DNA from: Gemmatimonadota bacterium
GTDB taxonomy: Bacteria; Latescibacterota; UBA2968; UBA8231
DNA length: 44,872 nucleotides
Direction: 5' to 3'
NCBI GenBank assembly: GCA_002712305.1
Contig: PATE01000090.1
Location: 5,239-50,110, forward strand
Each line of letters starts with the position of its first letter. The first letter of the stretch is position 1. Both the position numbers and the translations under genes were made by a program. This document shows positions 1 to 8,486 of this stretch, piece after piece. A model generated the notes under the pieces. That model did no database searches. It saw only the letters and a program-made list of their open reading frames with translations, and was not told the DNA's origin.

Positions 1-236
1 GCGCTCAGCTCCCCATCGGTGACCAGGCGAAGCGTGGCACTGTAGGTGGGCGACTCCTGTTCGGCGACATAGATGGGCGCCTCGAATTCAGGAGTACCAC
101 CGTAGCCTGAGGTGTGCGTGAAACGACCCGAGAGGCCGGGTGGGATCTTGTCGATGGAGCCACCATGGCTGTGACGCACCTCGCGCCGCATCGGTGCGCC
201 CTCGCTGATGATGATGACTGCCTGAGTGATCTTCAT
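1..236 (-). CDS. Partial CDS, N-terminus of an unidentified protein (possibly enolase-superfamily)
   Basis: This reading frame is not in the ORF track as such. On the minus strand an ATG at 236-234 opens a frame that stays open to the window edge (78 codons). It begins MKITQAVIIISEG and reaches SATLRLVTDGELSA. The MKIT start followed by a 'xATLRLVTDG' strand about 65-75 residues in resembles the capping domain of mandelate racemase/enolase-family proteins, where a 'TVLVRVETDDG' strand is usual, but the similarity is weak and no catalytic part is visible. Upstream is a 161-base gap shared with the divergent gene at 398. The existence of the frame is better supported than the family assignment. 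Confidence 0.5.
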   Translation of the reverse strand, partial: MKITQAVIIISEGAPMRREVRHSHGGSIDKIPPGLSGRFTHTSGYGGTPEFEAPIYVAEQESPTYSATLRLVTDGELS

Positions 237-397
237 GGCGTCGGTAGCTCCACGCGGCGGCTGAGGCCGACCTGGCCGATGCGGACGGTGATAGGGTACT
301 TCTGCGGCGTGCGGTGGCGTATTCGGGTCGTCGCCCACGGTACGCTATCTTGGCGCCAACGAAAACCCCGCGCACCGAGGGACCTGGAGCCAGGCTC

Positions 398-1567
398 ATG
401 AGCCGCCCGAAGATCGCTGTCGTGTGCACCGAGTATCGACGCAATTCACACGCCGACGTCATCACCGGTCGCCTGCTGGCTGGATACCAGTACGAGGGCA
501 GGTGGTGCGAGCCGCGCCTCGACGTCGTGTCGATGTACACCGACCAGGTGCCCGACAATGACATGAGCCACGACCTGGCGAAACAGCACGACTACACCAT
601 CTACGACACCGTCGCCGAGGCCCTGAGGATGGGCACCGACTCGCTCGCCGTCGATGGTGTCGTATTGATCGGTGAGCACGGCGACTACCCGACGAATGCC
701 AAGGGTCAGAAGCTGTATCCACGATACGAGCTGTATCGTGAGGTCGTTGACGTATTCGAGGCGTCGGGACGCAGTGTACCGGTGTTCTGCGACAAGCATC
801 TGTCCACCGAGTGGGACAAGGCGGTGTGGATGGTCGAACAGACCGAGCGACACGGGTATCGACTGCTCACCGGCTCCGTGCAGCCCCTGTCCTGGCGCCG
901 ACCGCCGCTGGAGTTCGACATCGGCACGCCCGTCACGCACGCGCTGACGACATTCCACGGACACAAGGAGCACTACGGCTTCCACGCCCTCGAGATGCTG
1001 CAGTGCATGGTCGAGCGCCGCGCCGGGGGCGAGACCGGTGTCGCCGCCGTGCACTGCCTGGAGGGTGCCCCCGTGTGGGAGTGGACAGACGGCAGCGACT
1101 GGGCGCCACCGCTGCTCGAACACGCGCTCCGTCGCAGCGACACGGTCAAGCCGGGAAGACCACGCGACAACTGCAGCGAGCCGATCCTGTTTCTGCTCGA
1201 ATACGGCAGCGGCCTGCAGGGCGCCTGTTACATCCTCAACGGGCATCTGTCGGATCGCGGCTTCGCGGCGCGCGTCGAGGGTGTGGCCGATCCCGTGTCG
1301 ACGCAGGTGTACGCACAGAACGTGCGCCCCTTCGGACAGCACGCTGGCACGGTGCACTACATCGAAGAGTTGGTCCTGACAGGCACGGCGGCCTGGCCTC
1401 CACAGCGCACACTGCTGACGACGGGTACGCTGGAGGCGCTGATGGACTCCTCGTATGAGGGCAATGTGCGTCTGGAGACACCGCACCTGAAGGTTGCCTA
1501 CGACCCGCCGCCGGGATCCCGCTTCCAGGGCGAGCCACCACCCCTTGAAGACGAGGTCCCCCTATGA
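398..1567 (+). CDS. Conserved protein of unknown function (paralogue of 21569-22768)
   Basis: This 389-aa protein belongs to a conserved family that I associate with Planctomycetota-like genomes and that has no known function. The ORF track starts at 314, but ATG 398 (MSRPKIAVV) has a GGAG about nine bases upstream, and the paralogue starts at the equivalent point. Visible motifs are an N-terminal Rossmann-like strand (KIAVVCTEY), 'SHADVI', 'LIGEHGDYP', 'SGRSVPVF.DKH', 'LSWRRP', 'LQCMVERR..GE.G', 'CLEG' and a C-terminal 'RTLLTTG ... EG..R.ETP'. There is no signal peptide or membrane segment, so it is probably cytoplasmic. The conserved His, Asp, Cys and Arg residues would suit an enzyme, but I cannot assign a reaction. 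A mandelate-racemase-like gene converges on it, consistent with a sugar-acid or similar catabolic setting. Confidence 0.85.
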   Translation: MSRPKIAVVCTEYRRNSHADVITGRLLAGYQYEGRWCEPRLDVVSMYTDQVPDNDMSHDLAKQHDYTIYDTVAEALRMGTDSLAVDGVVLIGEHGDYPTNAKGQKLYPRYELYREVVDVFEASGRSVPVFCDKHLSTEWDKAVWMVEQTERHGYRLLTGSVQPLSWRRPPLEFDIGTPVTHALTTFHGHKEHYGFHALEMLQCMVERRAGGETGVAAVHCLEGAPVWEWTDGSDWAPPLLEHALRRSDTVKPGRPRDNCSEPILFLLEYGSGLQGACYILNGHLSDRGFAARVEGVADPVSTQVYAQNVRPFGQHAGTVHYIEELVLTGTAAWPPQRTLLTTGTLEALMDSSYEGNVRLETPHLKVAYDPPPGSRFQGEPPPLEDEVPL

Positions 1568-1604
1568 CGGCGCTGCCCGATCCAGCGACGGGTGCCGAAG
1601 CCGC

Positions 1605-2624
1605 TCAGGCCGCTTTGCGGATCGCATCCCAGTCGAGGTCGAGGCCCAAGCCCGGTCCCTGGGGCACACGCACGTGACCATCGACGATGTGAATCGGATT
1701 GGTGATGTAGGGCTCGCCGCCAAGCGACCCGGTCTTCCAGCCTTCGAAGAACGTGCAGTTGCGCAAAGCGCCGATGACCTGGGCGTGGACGAAGCCGAAC
1801 GATCCGCCCACCGAGGTGATCTCGCAGGCGACATCGAAGCTCTCGGCGAGTCGAGCGATCTTCAGCATGTCGGTGATGCCACCGCGCCACGGCACGCTGG
1901 CGCGGACAATGTCGGCGGCGCCCTGGGCCAACACCTGGGCCGTGGCGTGGATCGTCCCGGGCAGATACTCGGTGGCGGCGATCGGCAGATCCAGCGCATC
2001 GCACAGCTGCTTGAGGCCGGCGATGTCACAGTCCTTCAACGGCTCTTCGAACCAGTAGTACTTCGTCTCATCCAGCACCCGCCCCAGTCGCAACGCGTCA
2101 ATCAGGATGTATTGCGCAACGGCGTCGTGCATCAGGTGAAAGTCGTCACCCACGGCGGCGCGGCAGGCGCGCGCCACCTGGGCCATGCCGTCGGCGCCCA
2201 GATGACAGTGGTCCTTGTAGCCGGCAAAGCCTTCGGCTCGGGCGCGCAGCGCCTCGTCGACGTAGGCCTGCAAATCGTCGTGGTGGTGTCCCGACATGTA
2301 ACATGGCAGCCGGTCGCGATAGCCGCCGGCGAGTCGATACACCGGCAGGCCGGCGGCCTTGCCCGCCAGGTCCCACAGGGCCACGTCGACCAGCCCGCGC
2401 ACACCATGGGCCAGGTATTTGTAGCGATCCAGGCGCATGCCCTCCTGCCACAGACGCTCGCGATTCAACGGGTCGGCGCCGATCAACGTCGCGCGGAAGT
2501 GTGCATCGATCGCGTTCGCCGCGTCCCTGCCAACGCCGAAGCAGACCCCATCCGGTTCGTCGTCGGTTACGATGCGCAACAGGCCCGCTGCGGCGGGGTA
2601 GTATTCGAGATCGGTGATCTTCAA
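1605..2624 (-). CDS. Mandelate racemase/muconate lactonizing enzyme-family protein with altered active site
   Basis: This 339-aa member of the enolase superfamily has the capping domain at roughly residues 1-110 and the TIM barrel after it. I place the start at TTG 2624 (KITDLEYY), because AGAAGG lies nine bases upstream; the track's ATG nine codons earlier has no such site. Metal ligands are present: Asp in 'LMHDAV', Glu in 'WFEEPL' and Glu in 'ATEYLPG'. The first catalytic segment reads 'GYKDH' instead of KxK/KxH. The usual Asp-His pair on the last barrel strands is missing: 'VRASVPW' where 'VR.DV' is common, and 'CEITSVGG' where 'CEIHS' is common. Typical substrates of the family are sugar acids, dehydrated or epimerised. 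Here the chemistry may differ or be lost. Confidence 0.85.
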   Translation of the reverse strand: MKITDLEYYPAAAGLLRIVTDDEPDGVCFGVGRDAANAIDAHFRATLIGADPLNRERLWQEGMRLDRYKYLAHGVRGLVDVALWDLAGKAAGLPVYRLAGGYRDRLPCYMSGHHHDDLQAYVDEALRARAEGFAGYKDHCHLGADGMAQVARACRAAVGDDFHLMHDAVAQYILIDALRLGRVLDETKYYWFEEPLKDCDIAGLKQLCDALDLPIAATEYLPGTIHATAQVLAQGAADIVRASVPWRGGITDMLKIARLAESFDVACEITSVGGSFGFVHAQVIGALRNCTFFEGWKTGSLGGEPYITNPIHIVDGHVRVPQGPGLGLDLDWDAIRKAA

Positions 2625-2842
2625 TTGGATTCGCCTTCTGATGGCCTGCAAGGAAATGTGCGCGGACGCCGGACGCCAGTCGATCCCTCGTCGGACCCAC
2701 TTCCCTGTCCCACTATGACCCCGTTGTGATCACGTCTTGCACAAAGCGGTGGCGCTCGATTGTTTGTCGGCTGTTGGTGCATTGGGCTGTGGGGTTCTCG
2801 GCAGGACAGTATCCTGGTCAGTCCTCGTGAACGGAGGTGCGG

Positions 2843-3446
2843 GTGAACTACTGCAAGACCTGCAACACCGGCACCCCCCACCGGGTGGCCGTTCCTGAGC
2901 GGTCGGCGGCGGTCTGCAACGAGGGCGGCACGGAGAACGAGATCACGTATGTGCCGCTGTTCGTGATTACCGGCGGCGGGGGGATGTGGCAAGTCGACGG
3001 CAGCGATCGAGCTGCTGCGCAAATCCAACCCCTATTTCGTGATCGCCGCCAAATATCTTGGTCACGGCAAGGGTGGGTTCGACACGTGGGAGGAATACTG
3101 GAATGGCGTGGCGATCGTCTGTCGGACCTTCGGCCGTAACCGGCTTCCCCTCGTGCTGGCGGGCTGGATCCCGCCGGGTCTGTGGGAAGGATTTCATTCC
3201 TCCCAGTTCTTCTCACCCACCTACTTCCTCGTGCTGGTCAGTGATCCCGAAACGCAGCGGCGGAGACTGGAAGCGCGTGCGGTGACGACACCCGACAAGG
3301 TCGAGTTCGCGCTGGGCGCGACGGTGACCATGACGGCTGAGGCGGAGGAACGTGAGAACGCGACCATTCTCGATACGTCAGGCATGACACCCAAACAGCT
3401 CGGCGCCGCGGCGGACCGCTGGATCCTGGAGCGGTTGGCTGAATGA
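2843..3446 (+). pseudogene. P-loop kinase-like protein, frameshifted inside the Walker A motif
   Basis: Two track ORFs (2837-3139 and 3039-3446) are one gene. The first frame reads to 'VPLFVITGGGG'. If one G is removed from the six-G run at 2978-2983, the reading becomes TGGGGCGKST AAIELLRKSNPYFVIAAKYLGHG and joins the second frame, restoring a perfect GxxxxGKS/T Walker A. The remainder (about 135 aa, with 'VLVSDPETQRRRLEARA' and a C-terminal helix) resembles small nucleoside/NMP-kinase-like P-loop proteins; the phosphate acceptor is unknown. I chose GTG 2843 because GGAGG lies about five bases upstream. The roughly 40-residue N-terminal extension has a CxxC and a further Cys, possibly a zinc site. 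Either the gene is inactive or the extra G is a sequencing error. It is followed 27 bases later by an aldo/keto reductase. Confidence 0.75.
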
Positions 3447-3473
3447 GGGCACTCCGAAACGATGAGGAATCAA

Positions 3474-4331
3474 ATGAGACGTAGAGGGTATGGCGATACC
3501 GGTGTTGAGCTGTCGATGATCGGCTTTGGCGGAATCCTCGTGAGCGGTACCGAAGCTTCCGAGGCGGGTTCGCTCGTTTCGGAGGCGGTGGATCGTGGCG
3601 TCAACTACTTCGACGTAGCTCCCACCTACGGCAACGCGCAGGAAATGCTGGGGCCTGCCCTGGAACCCTATCGCAATGACGTCTTCCTGTCCTGCAAGAC
3701 GACGGAGCGCACCGCATCGGGCGCCCGGACGGAGCTGGAGGAATCTCTCAGGCTCCTGCGTACCGACCATGTCGATCTATACCAGCTGCATTCGCTGAAT
3801 ACCGACGAGGACTTCGACACGGCGACCGGACCGGGCGGCGCGTGGGAGGTTTTTCTGCAGGCGCGTGAGGAGGGCAAGGCGAGGTTTCTCGGCTTCTCCT
3901 CTCATTCCGCCGAAACGGCGCTGCGTCTCATCGAATCGGTGGACGGTCTCGATTCGGTGCTGTTTCCGACGAACTGGTGCACCTGGCTGGCCGCCGGCTT
4001 CGGCCCCCAGGTCATCGACGCGGCGCAGCAGAAGGGGCTCGCCCGGCTGGCGCTGAAGGCGATGGCGTACGGCAAGATCGCCGAGGGGGCCGAAAAGAAA
4101 TGGAGTCGATGCTGGTATCAGCCGATCGAGGATCCGGATCTGGCCGAGCTGGCCCTCCGGTTCACCCTCTCTCAACCTGTGACGGCAGCGCTGCCGCCAG
4201 GCGAGGCACCTTTCTTCCGCATGGCCCTCGACATTGCGGAGTCTTTCCGTCCCGTTGAGGATACCGAAGTGGAGCAGCTGCGGCAGCGGGCAACCGAGGC
4301 AGAGCCAATCTTCGAGCTCGCCGCCGCATGA
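3474..4331 (+). CDS. Aldo/keto reductase
   Basis: This 285-aa NADPH-dependent (alpha/beta)8-barrel oxidoreductase is expected to act on aldehydes or ketones, including sugars. The catalytic tetrad is visible: Asp and Tyr in 'YFDVAPTYG', Lys in 'LSCKTT' and His in 'YQLHSL'. Conserved barrel elements 'GFGGILVSG' and 'RFLGFSSHS' are present. The track starts at ATG 3462, but ATG 3474 (MRRRGYGDTGVELS) has GAGGA five bases upstream and fits the family start better. The C-terminal third is shorter than in many family members, without the long cofactor-loop motif being obvious. It lies 27 bases after the frameshifted kinase and 35 bases before the FG-GAP gene, so the three plus-strand genes probably form one transcription unit. 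Confidence 0.9.
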   Translation: MRRRGYGDTGVELSMIGFGGILVSGTEASEAGSLVSEAVDRGVNYFDVAPTYGNAQEMLGPALEPYRNDVFLSCKTTERTASGARTELEESLRLLRTDHVDLYQLHSLNTDEDFDTATGPGGAWEVFLQAREEGKARFLGFSSHSAETALRLIESVDGLDSVLFPTNWCTWLAAGFGPQVIDAAQQKGLARLALKAMAYGKIAEGAEKKWSRCWYQPIEDPDLAELALRFTLSQPVTAALPPGEAPFFRMALDIAESFRPVEDTEVEQLRQRATEAEPIFELAAA

Positions 4332-4366
4332 AGCAGGCCCCGAGCGCCGGCAGCCAGGGATGATCC

Positions 4367-5684
4367 ATGAGCGTGCAGTGGATTGAACCGACAGCGGTGT
4401 GGGACGTACGCTCCTGGGGTGGGGCCATGTTTCGCGTCGCCGACGTCAACGGCGATGGCAAGCCTGAGGTGTTGTTTCTGCAGAGTGCCGGTGCCCACGC
4501 CAACGAAGCTTTCGATCCCCGGTATCCTGAACTCGACTACTACAAGAGCCGGGGTTGAGGACCAGGAACTGTTCTGCCTGACCCTCGTCGATGGGAGCGG
4601 CGATATCCTCTGGCAGACGGGTACGCCCTGGGCTGAAAACAGACCCTTTTCCTGGAACGGACACTGGGGCCGATTCTGCGATCTGGTCGATCTCGATGGC
4701 GATGGGAAGACCGAGATTCTGCTGGTTCACAAGGACGAACTGCGTGTCTACGATGCCACCGACGGCCGCCTCAAGAACACACGCAAACTGCCCAACTCCG
4801 GTTTCAACTACACGCGAGCCGTCCGGATCGACGATTCGGGCCAGTATCACATATTCACCAAGAGTGGCACCTCCTCACGGGAGCACAGCTACGGCAATCC
4901 AACGCTGATGCTGAACCATCGTCTGGAAACGGTTTGGACGAAGCAGGTGGAGGGCGCCGGGCACCAGGGAAACTTCGCCGACGTAGACGGCGACGGTTTC
5001 GACGAATTGCTGATCGGATACAGTCTCTTCGACCACGACGGCACACCGATCTGGTCACACGCCCCGCTGTCAGAGGATGACCACCTGGATGACTCGGAGA
5101 TCGTCGACCTCGACGGTGACGGAGAGTTCGAAATCGCCGTAGCCCACGACGGACACGACGCCTATATCCACAACGCCGACGGCTCCATCCGCCGTCGGAT
5201 CTCCATGCACCACTGCCAGAATGTGCTGTCGGGCAAGTTCGTAGATGCAGTGGATGGGAAGCAGCTTCTCTTCGTCGATCGCCAGGTCGCTACCGGCACG
5301 AGAGACGCCGTGCTTGTCGACGCGCAGGGAAATGAACTGTCGAGGCACGCCACGCTCGGTTACTGCGAGCCGGTTGCATGGCCGTCGGGCGTCGGCCCGG
5401 TCAGTCTGATCCGTGTCGAACGTCCGCCGGCACCGGACGGGGTGCACCGCGTCCTGTGGGTGGATCCACACGGCCGCGAACTGGGCCGATTTCGCGTCCG
5501 CGACAGCTTCGAAGACCACATCCTGCGGCATGGTCTGGACCGGGTCTCGTACGATCGATGCACCTATCACGGGGCGATGCACAGTCCGGCTGTGGGGGAC
5601 ATCGACGGTGACGGCCACCCGGAGCTGCTGGTCACCGACCGGGAGTCGGTGTGGGTCTTCGACGTGGATCCGGATCGCCGATGA
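4367..5684 (+). pseudogene. FG-GAP/VCBS-repeat beta-propeller protein, frameshifted (PL11-like)
   Basis: The frame starting at ATG 4367 (MSVQWIEPTAVWDVRSWGG) carries the first repeat, 'VADVNGDGKPEVLFL', and stops at 4558. The frame listed as 4383-5684 continues the protein from 'VEDQELFCLTLVDG'. Removing one G from the GGGG at 4551-4554 joins them. Four further calcium-binding repeats follow: DLDGDGKTEILL, DVDGDGFDELLI, DLDGDGEFEIAV and DIDGDGHPELLV. The repeat spacing, with 'HHCQNVLSGKF' and 'YHGAMHSPAVGDIDGDG', resembles rhamnogalacturonan lyase family 11 propellers, but no catalytic assignment is safe. No signal peptide is seen at the N-terminus, which is odd for this fold. Intact length would be about 439 aa. 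Confidence 0.75.
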
Positions 5685-5745
5685 AGACCCGCTGGCAACA
5701 GTCAGCTCGGTGATGTCACCAAGGCGGGGTCCTTCGCCTTCCCGC

Positions 5746-6792
5746 CTATGTGAGTGGAAACGAAACCCGATCTCGTCGGCGGGCCGACTCGTAAAGCCCC
5801 AGAACGGCCTCCAGGCTTGCTCGGCCGAGCTCACCACTGGCCCGGTGCTCCCGCCCCTGACGCACACACTGCACCAACTCAAGCATCTCCAACCGGAAGG
5901 GATGGCACTCGTCGCCGGGGTCGAGATCCCAGCCGGGACGATCGTCGGGCAACGGCGGCGCCCCCTCTGGCAAGGGCGGGATCTCGGGGTCTGCCAGGGG
6001 ATCGATCACCTGCCAGTCCCAGTGTTCGAAGCGCCGATAGCTCGCCTTGGGCTCGTCGAAGGGGCGGATCTGCAGGTGTCCTTCCGTGCCCTCCAGGAAG
6101 ATGTGGTGGAAAGCGGAGGCCGCTTCGCCCCCCTCGAAGAGTGCGGTGATATCGCCAGCCAGCCTGTAGTAGCCGGTGGCTGAGGTCTCCTCAGCAGGGC
6201 CCCCGTCCCAGTACGGCGGGTCGCCGAAGACGGCCTGACCCATGACCCATTCGAGAGCCGGATCGCCGAGTACGTAGCGCAGCAGGTCGAAGGTGTGGGT
6301 ACCGGTGCTGATCATGGAGCCGCCGCAGATGGCGCGGGCGAAGAGAGGCTGACCGATGATCCCGTCCTGCACGAGCTGAGCGGCCTGGCGGTTGTAGAGC
6401 TGTGAGCGCAGCTGATACCCCAAAGCCAGACGCACCCCGGCCGCCTGACAGACGCGCACCATCTCGGCGGCGTCGGCAGCGGTCAGGGCCATCGGCTTCT
6501 CGCAGAGGATACCTCGAGCGCCAGAGCGCACCGCCAGCTCCACCATCTGTCGGTGGGTCTGCGGAGGTGAGCAGATGCTCACCAGGTCGGGGCGTTCACG
6601 CTCGAGCATCTCCCCCGCCTCGGCGTGTACCTGGGGGACGCCGAACTCGGCGGCACGCGCCTGGCGCGCCTCGGGACTGGGGTCAGCGGCGGCGGCGAGC
6701 TCTACAAGGGGAGCCAAGCTGCGCCAGCCCCATAGGTGGGCGTAGGAGACGGTGCCGCAACCGATGACTGCAGCGCGCAGAGGGGTGGTCAT
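5746..6792 (-). CDS. Gfo/Idh/MocA-family oxidoreductase
   Basis: This 348-aa NAD(P)-dependent sugar or inositol dehydrogenase-like enzyme has an N-terminal Rossmann fold with 'AAVIGCGTVSYAHL'. The conserved 'LCEKPMAL' carries the catalytic Lys and comes near residue 95. The C-terminal alpha/beta domain contains 'STGTHTFDLLRYVLGD' and a late 'HPFRLEMLELVQCVRQGRE'. The track extends the frame to 7086, but ATG 6792 (MTTPLRAAVIGCG) places the Rossmann motif at the family's usual position; the extra 98 residues are low-complexity and unsupported. It converges on the FG-GAP gene and diverges from the membrane gene at 7064. Substrate is not predictable from sequence. Confidence 0.92.
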   Translation of the reverse strand: MTTPLRAAVIGCGTVSYAHLWGWRSLAPLVELAAAADPSPEARQARAAEFGVPQVHAEAGEMLERERPDLVSICSPPQTHRQMVELAVRSGARGILCEKPMALTAADAAEMVRVCQAAGVRLALGYQLRSQLYNRQAAQLVQDGIIGQPLFARAICGGSMISTGTHTFDLLRYVLGDPALEWVMGQAVFGDPPYWDGGPAEETSATGYYRLAGDITALFEGGEAASAFHHIFLEGTEGHLQIRPFDEPKASYRRFEHWDWQVIDPLADPEIPPLPEGAPPLPDDRPGWDLDPGDECHPFRLEMLELVQCVRQGREHRASGELGRASLEAVLGLYESARRRDRVSFPLT

Positions 6793-6978
6793 GATGGTTT
6801 TCCGTTCAGGTTGGTAGCAGTTAACGTCGGTGGTTTGGAATCGGGCCCCGCTCCCGCGGGTCCGTCTGTTCGACAAGATGGCATGGCCTGATGGGTTGGT
6901 CCAGTGGTGACCGGGCGGCATCGCCAACTCGAATTCGACGAAGCTGTCTGAGTCGCAGTCGCAAGGGATGTCGGCTCG

Positions 6979-7041
6979 AGAGGATGGGCCTGTGCCCGAA
7001 CCCATGCGCCTGGACACCGAACGTCGCGGGCCCCATCCTCT
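6979..7041. promoter_or_regulatory. Inverted repeat in the leader of the 7064 gene
   Basis: AGAGGATGGG at 6979-6988 pairs exactly with CCCATCCTCT at 7032-7041, and the stem can extend by GGCC/GGcC with one bulge. The enclosed 43 bases contain smaller GC-rich complementarities. The structure ends 22 bases before ATG 7064 and lies in the 271-base gap between divergent genes. The gene at 7064 has no good Shine-Dalgarno sequence. A leader RNA fold or a large operator are both possible; I recognise no known riboswitch. Confidence 0.35.
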
Positions 7042-7063
7042 GACCACCCTATAAGAAGCCCTC

Positions 7064-7723
7064 ATGTTTGTCGGACACTTCGCCATCGCTTTCGGCGCGA
7101 AGAGATATGCCCCTCATGTTTCACTTGGCGTGATGTTCCTTGCATGCCAGATGGCAGATCTGATATGGCCCAGTCTGGTGCTACTTGGAATCGAGACGTT
7201 TGAGATTGAACCGGGCAGCACCGTCATGACGCCGCTTAGTTTTACCTCCTATCCCTATTCACACAGCCTCCTGGGCTTACTTGTCTGGAGTGTTCTTCTC
7301 GCCGGCCTCTATCCAACCCTGCGGCGTGGCGGGAAGAGGGCGGTAGCAGTGATCGCTCTCGTTGTGATGAGTCATTGGTTTCTTGATTTCCTGACCCACC
7401 GGCCAGATATGCCACTCTACTTCGATCAGACCACCCTCCTTGGATTGGGATTGTGGAATCATCCTGTCGTTGCCGTGCCTCTCGAGTTGCTGCTCTTTGG
7501 CCTCGGTATATGGTTGTATGCACGGCACACGCGGGCCCTGGACAAGATCGGTGTCCATGGATTGTGGGGACTCGCGTCATTTCTGTTGCTGATCTATGCT
7601 GCCAATCTTCTTGGCCCGCCGCCGCCGTCTGTTGGTGCTGTTGCCTGGTCCGCGCAGGCCCTCTGGCTCGTCGTTGCCATGGGATTCTGGATTGACCGAC
7701 ATCGGGCGCCTCATGCTGACTGA
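7064..7723 (+). CDS. Integral membrane protein, YdjM/DUF457-like metal-dependent hydrolase family
   Basis: This 219-aa protein has about five to six predicted membrane segments (for example LLGLLVWSVLLAGLY, AVIALVVMSHWFLDFL, VAVPLELLLFGLGIWLY and ALWLVVAMGFWI). Family-type polar motifs sit at the membrane edges: 'FVGHFAIAFG' at the N-terminus, 'YPYSHSLLG' near residue 65 and 'SHWFLDFLTHRPD' near residue 105. These His/Asp positions are the presumed metal site of YdjM-like membrane hydrolases, whose substrates are mostly unknown. The ribosome binding site is weak (AAG only). The 3' end overlaps the PhyH gene by 11 bases, so translation of the two is probably coupled. Inner membrane location is expected. 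Confidence 0.8.
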   Translation: MFVGHFAIAFGAKRYAPHVSLGVMFLACQMADLIWPSLVLLGIETFEIEPGSTVMTPLSFTSYPYSHSLLGLLVWSVLLAGLYPTLRRGGKRAVAVIALVVMSHWFLDFLTHRPDMPLYFDQTTLLGLGLWNHPVVAVPLELLLFGLGIWLYARHTRALDKIGVHGLWGLASFLLLIYAANLLGPPPPSVGAVAWSAQALWLVVAMGFWIDRHRAPHAD

Positions 7724-8426
7724 CGGCGAACAGCGTAGCCTCGACGAAGAGGGTTTCGTCATTCTACACGACATACTGAGACGTGAGCAAGTCGACGCTA
7801 TCGTTGAGCGTATTCAAAGAATGGCCGAAACGTCAGAACGCGATTACTCACGCGAAGCCGTCGTTGAACCGGAGATGATCAAGGTTCTCGATTTGATCAA
7901 CGGCGGCGAAGTCTTCGATGTCGGATACACGCACCCCCGTGTGCTCGCCGCAGCGAAGTACGTCCTCGGTGGTGACATGAAGTTTCACTCCATGGGCTCG
8001 CGCTCTGCTACACCTGGATACGGTCGTCAAGCACTCCATCTCGACTTCCATCGTGATCTGGGACAGACTCACCCGGCTGGCTGCAACACTCTGTGGACGC
8101 TAGTCGATTTCTGCCGCCACAATGGTGGCACTCGCCTGGTTCCCGGGTCGCATAGATCGGGCCAGAATCCGCGCGAGGTGCTCGACGATCCCGAGGCCGA
8201 TGTGACAGGTGAAGTTCGCCTCGAAGCACCTGCCGGCTCTGTCGTCGTTTTCGGCGGCCATACGTGGCATGGCGGGGCGCAGAATCTGAGCGATGATATG
8301 CGCTGGACGTTGTTGACTGCTTTCTGCAAACGAGACCACGCACAGGATCCACCCGTTGCAGAGATCATCGATGATGACGTACGAGAGCGTCTAAGCGACG
8401 AATCACGAGAGTTACTCGATCTTTGA
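7713..8426 (+). CDS. Phytanoyl-CoA dioxygenase-like Fe(II)/2-oxoglutarate oxygenase
   Basis: This 237-aa non-heme iron oxygenase has the double-stranded beta-helix fold. The iron triad is visible: His and Asp in 'LHLDFHRD' and the distal His in 'GGHTWHGGAQN', followed by the 2-oxoglutarate-binding Arg in 'DDMRWTLL'. 'GTRLVPGSHRSG' is the typical loop of the family. The track begins at 7596 in a frame that overlaps the membrane gene; ATG 7713 (MLTDGEQRSLDEEGFVIL) is the family-like start, since 'L.EEGFVIL.D' is how these proteins usually begin. Expected reaction is hydroxylation of an unknown small substrate. It sits between a membrane protein and a Gfo/Idh/MocA dehydrogenase on the same strand. 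Confidence 0.9.
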   Translation: MLTDGEQRSLDEEGFVILHDILRREQVDAIVERIQRMAETSERDYSREAVVEPEMIKVLDLINGGEVFDVGYTHPRVLAAAKYVLGGDMKFHSMGSRSATPGYGRQALHLDFHRDLGQTHPAGCNTLWTLVDFCRHNGGTRLVPGSHRSGQNPREVLDDPEADVTGEVRLEAPAGSVVVFGGHTWHGGAQNLSDDMRWTLLTAFCKRDHAQDPPVAEIIDDDVRERLSDESRELLDL

Positions 8427-8486
8427 AGAGCACCCTCAACAGTACTGTTGATGAAAGTCACTGATACAACCGGGAGGAAGAGGAAG

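Noticed and set aside
88-564. Minus ORF of 158 aa
   Set aside because: It overlaps the start of the gene at 398 and runs in a different frame from the better-supported partial gene 1-236; its translation is Arg/Ser-rich and unrecognisable.
446-1486. Long minus-strand ORF (346 aa) inside the gene at 398
   Set aside because: It is the antisense shadow of a conserved coding gene in GC-rich DNA; its translation is rich in Arg, His and Val and matches no family.
1494-2729. 411-aa plus-strand ORF
   Set aside because: It is antisense to the mandelate-racemase-like gene, which has recognisable motifs; the plus-strand translation has none.
6793-7086. 98-residue N-terminal extension of the Gfo/Idh/MocA protein
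   Set aside because: It would displace the Rossmann motif from the N-terminus, shows no protein-like pattern, and would overlap the divergent gene.
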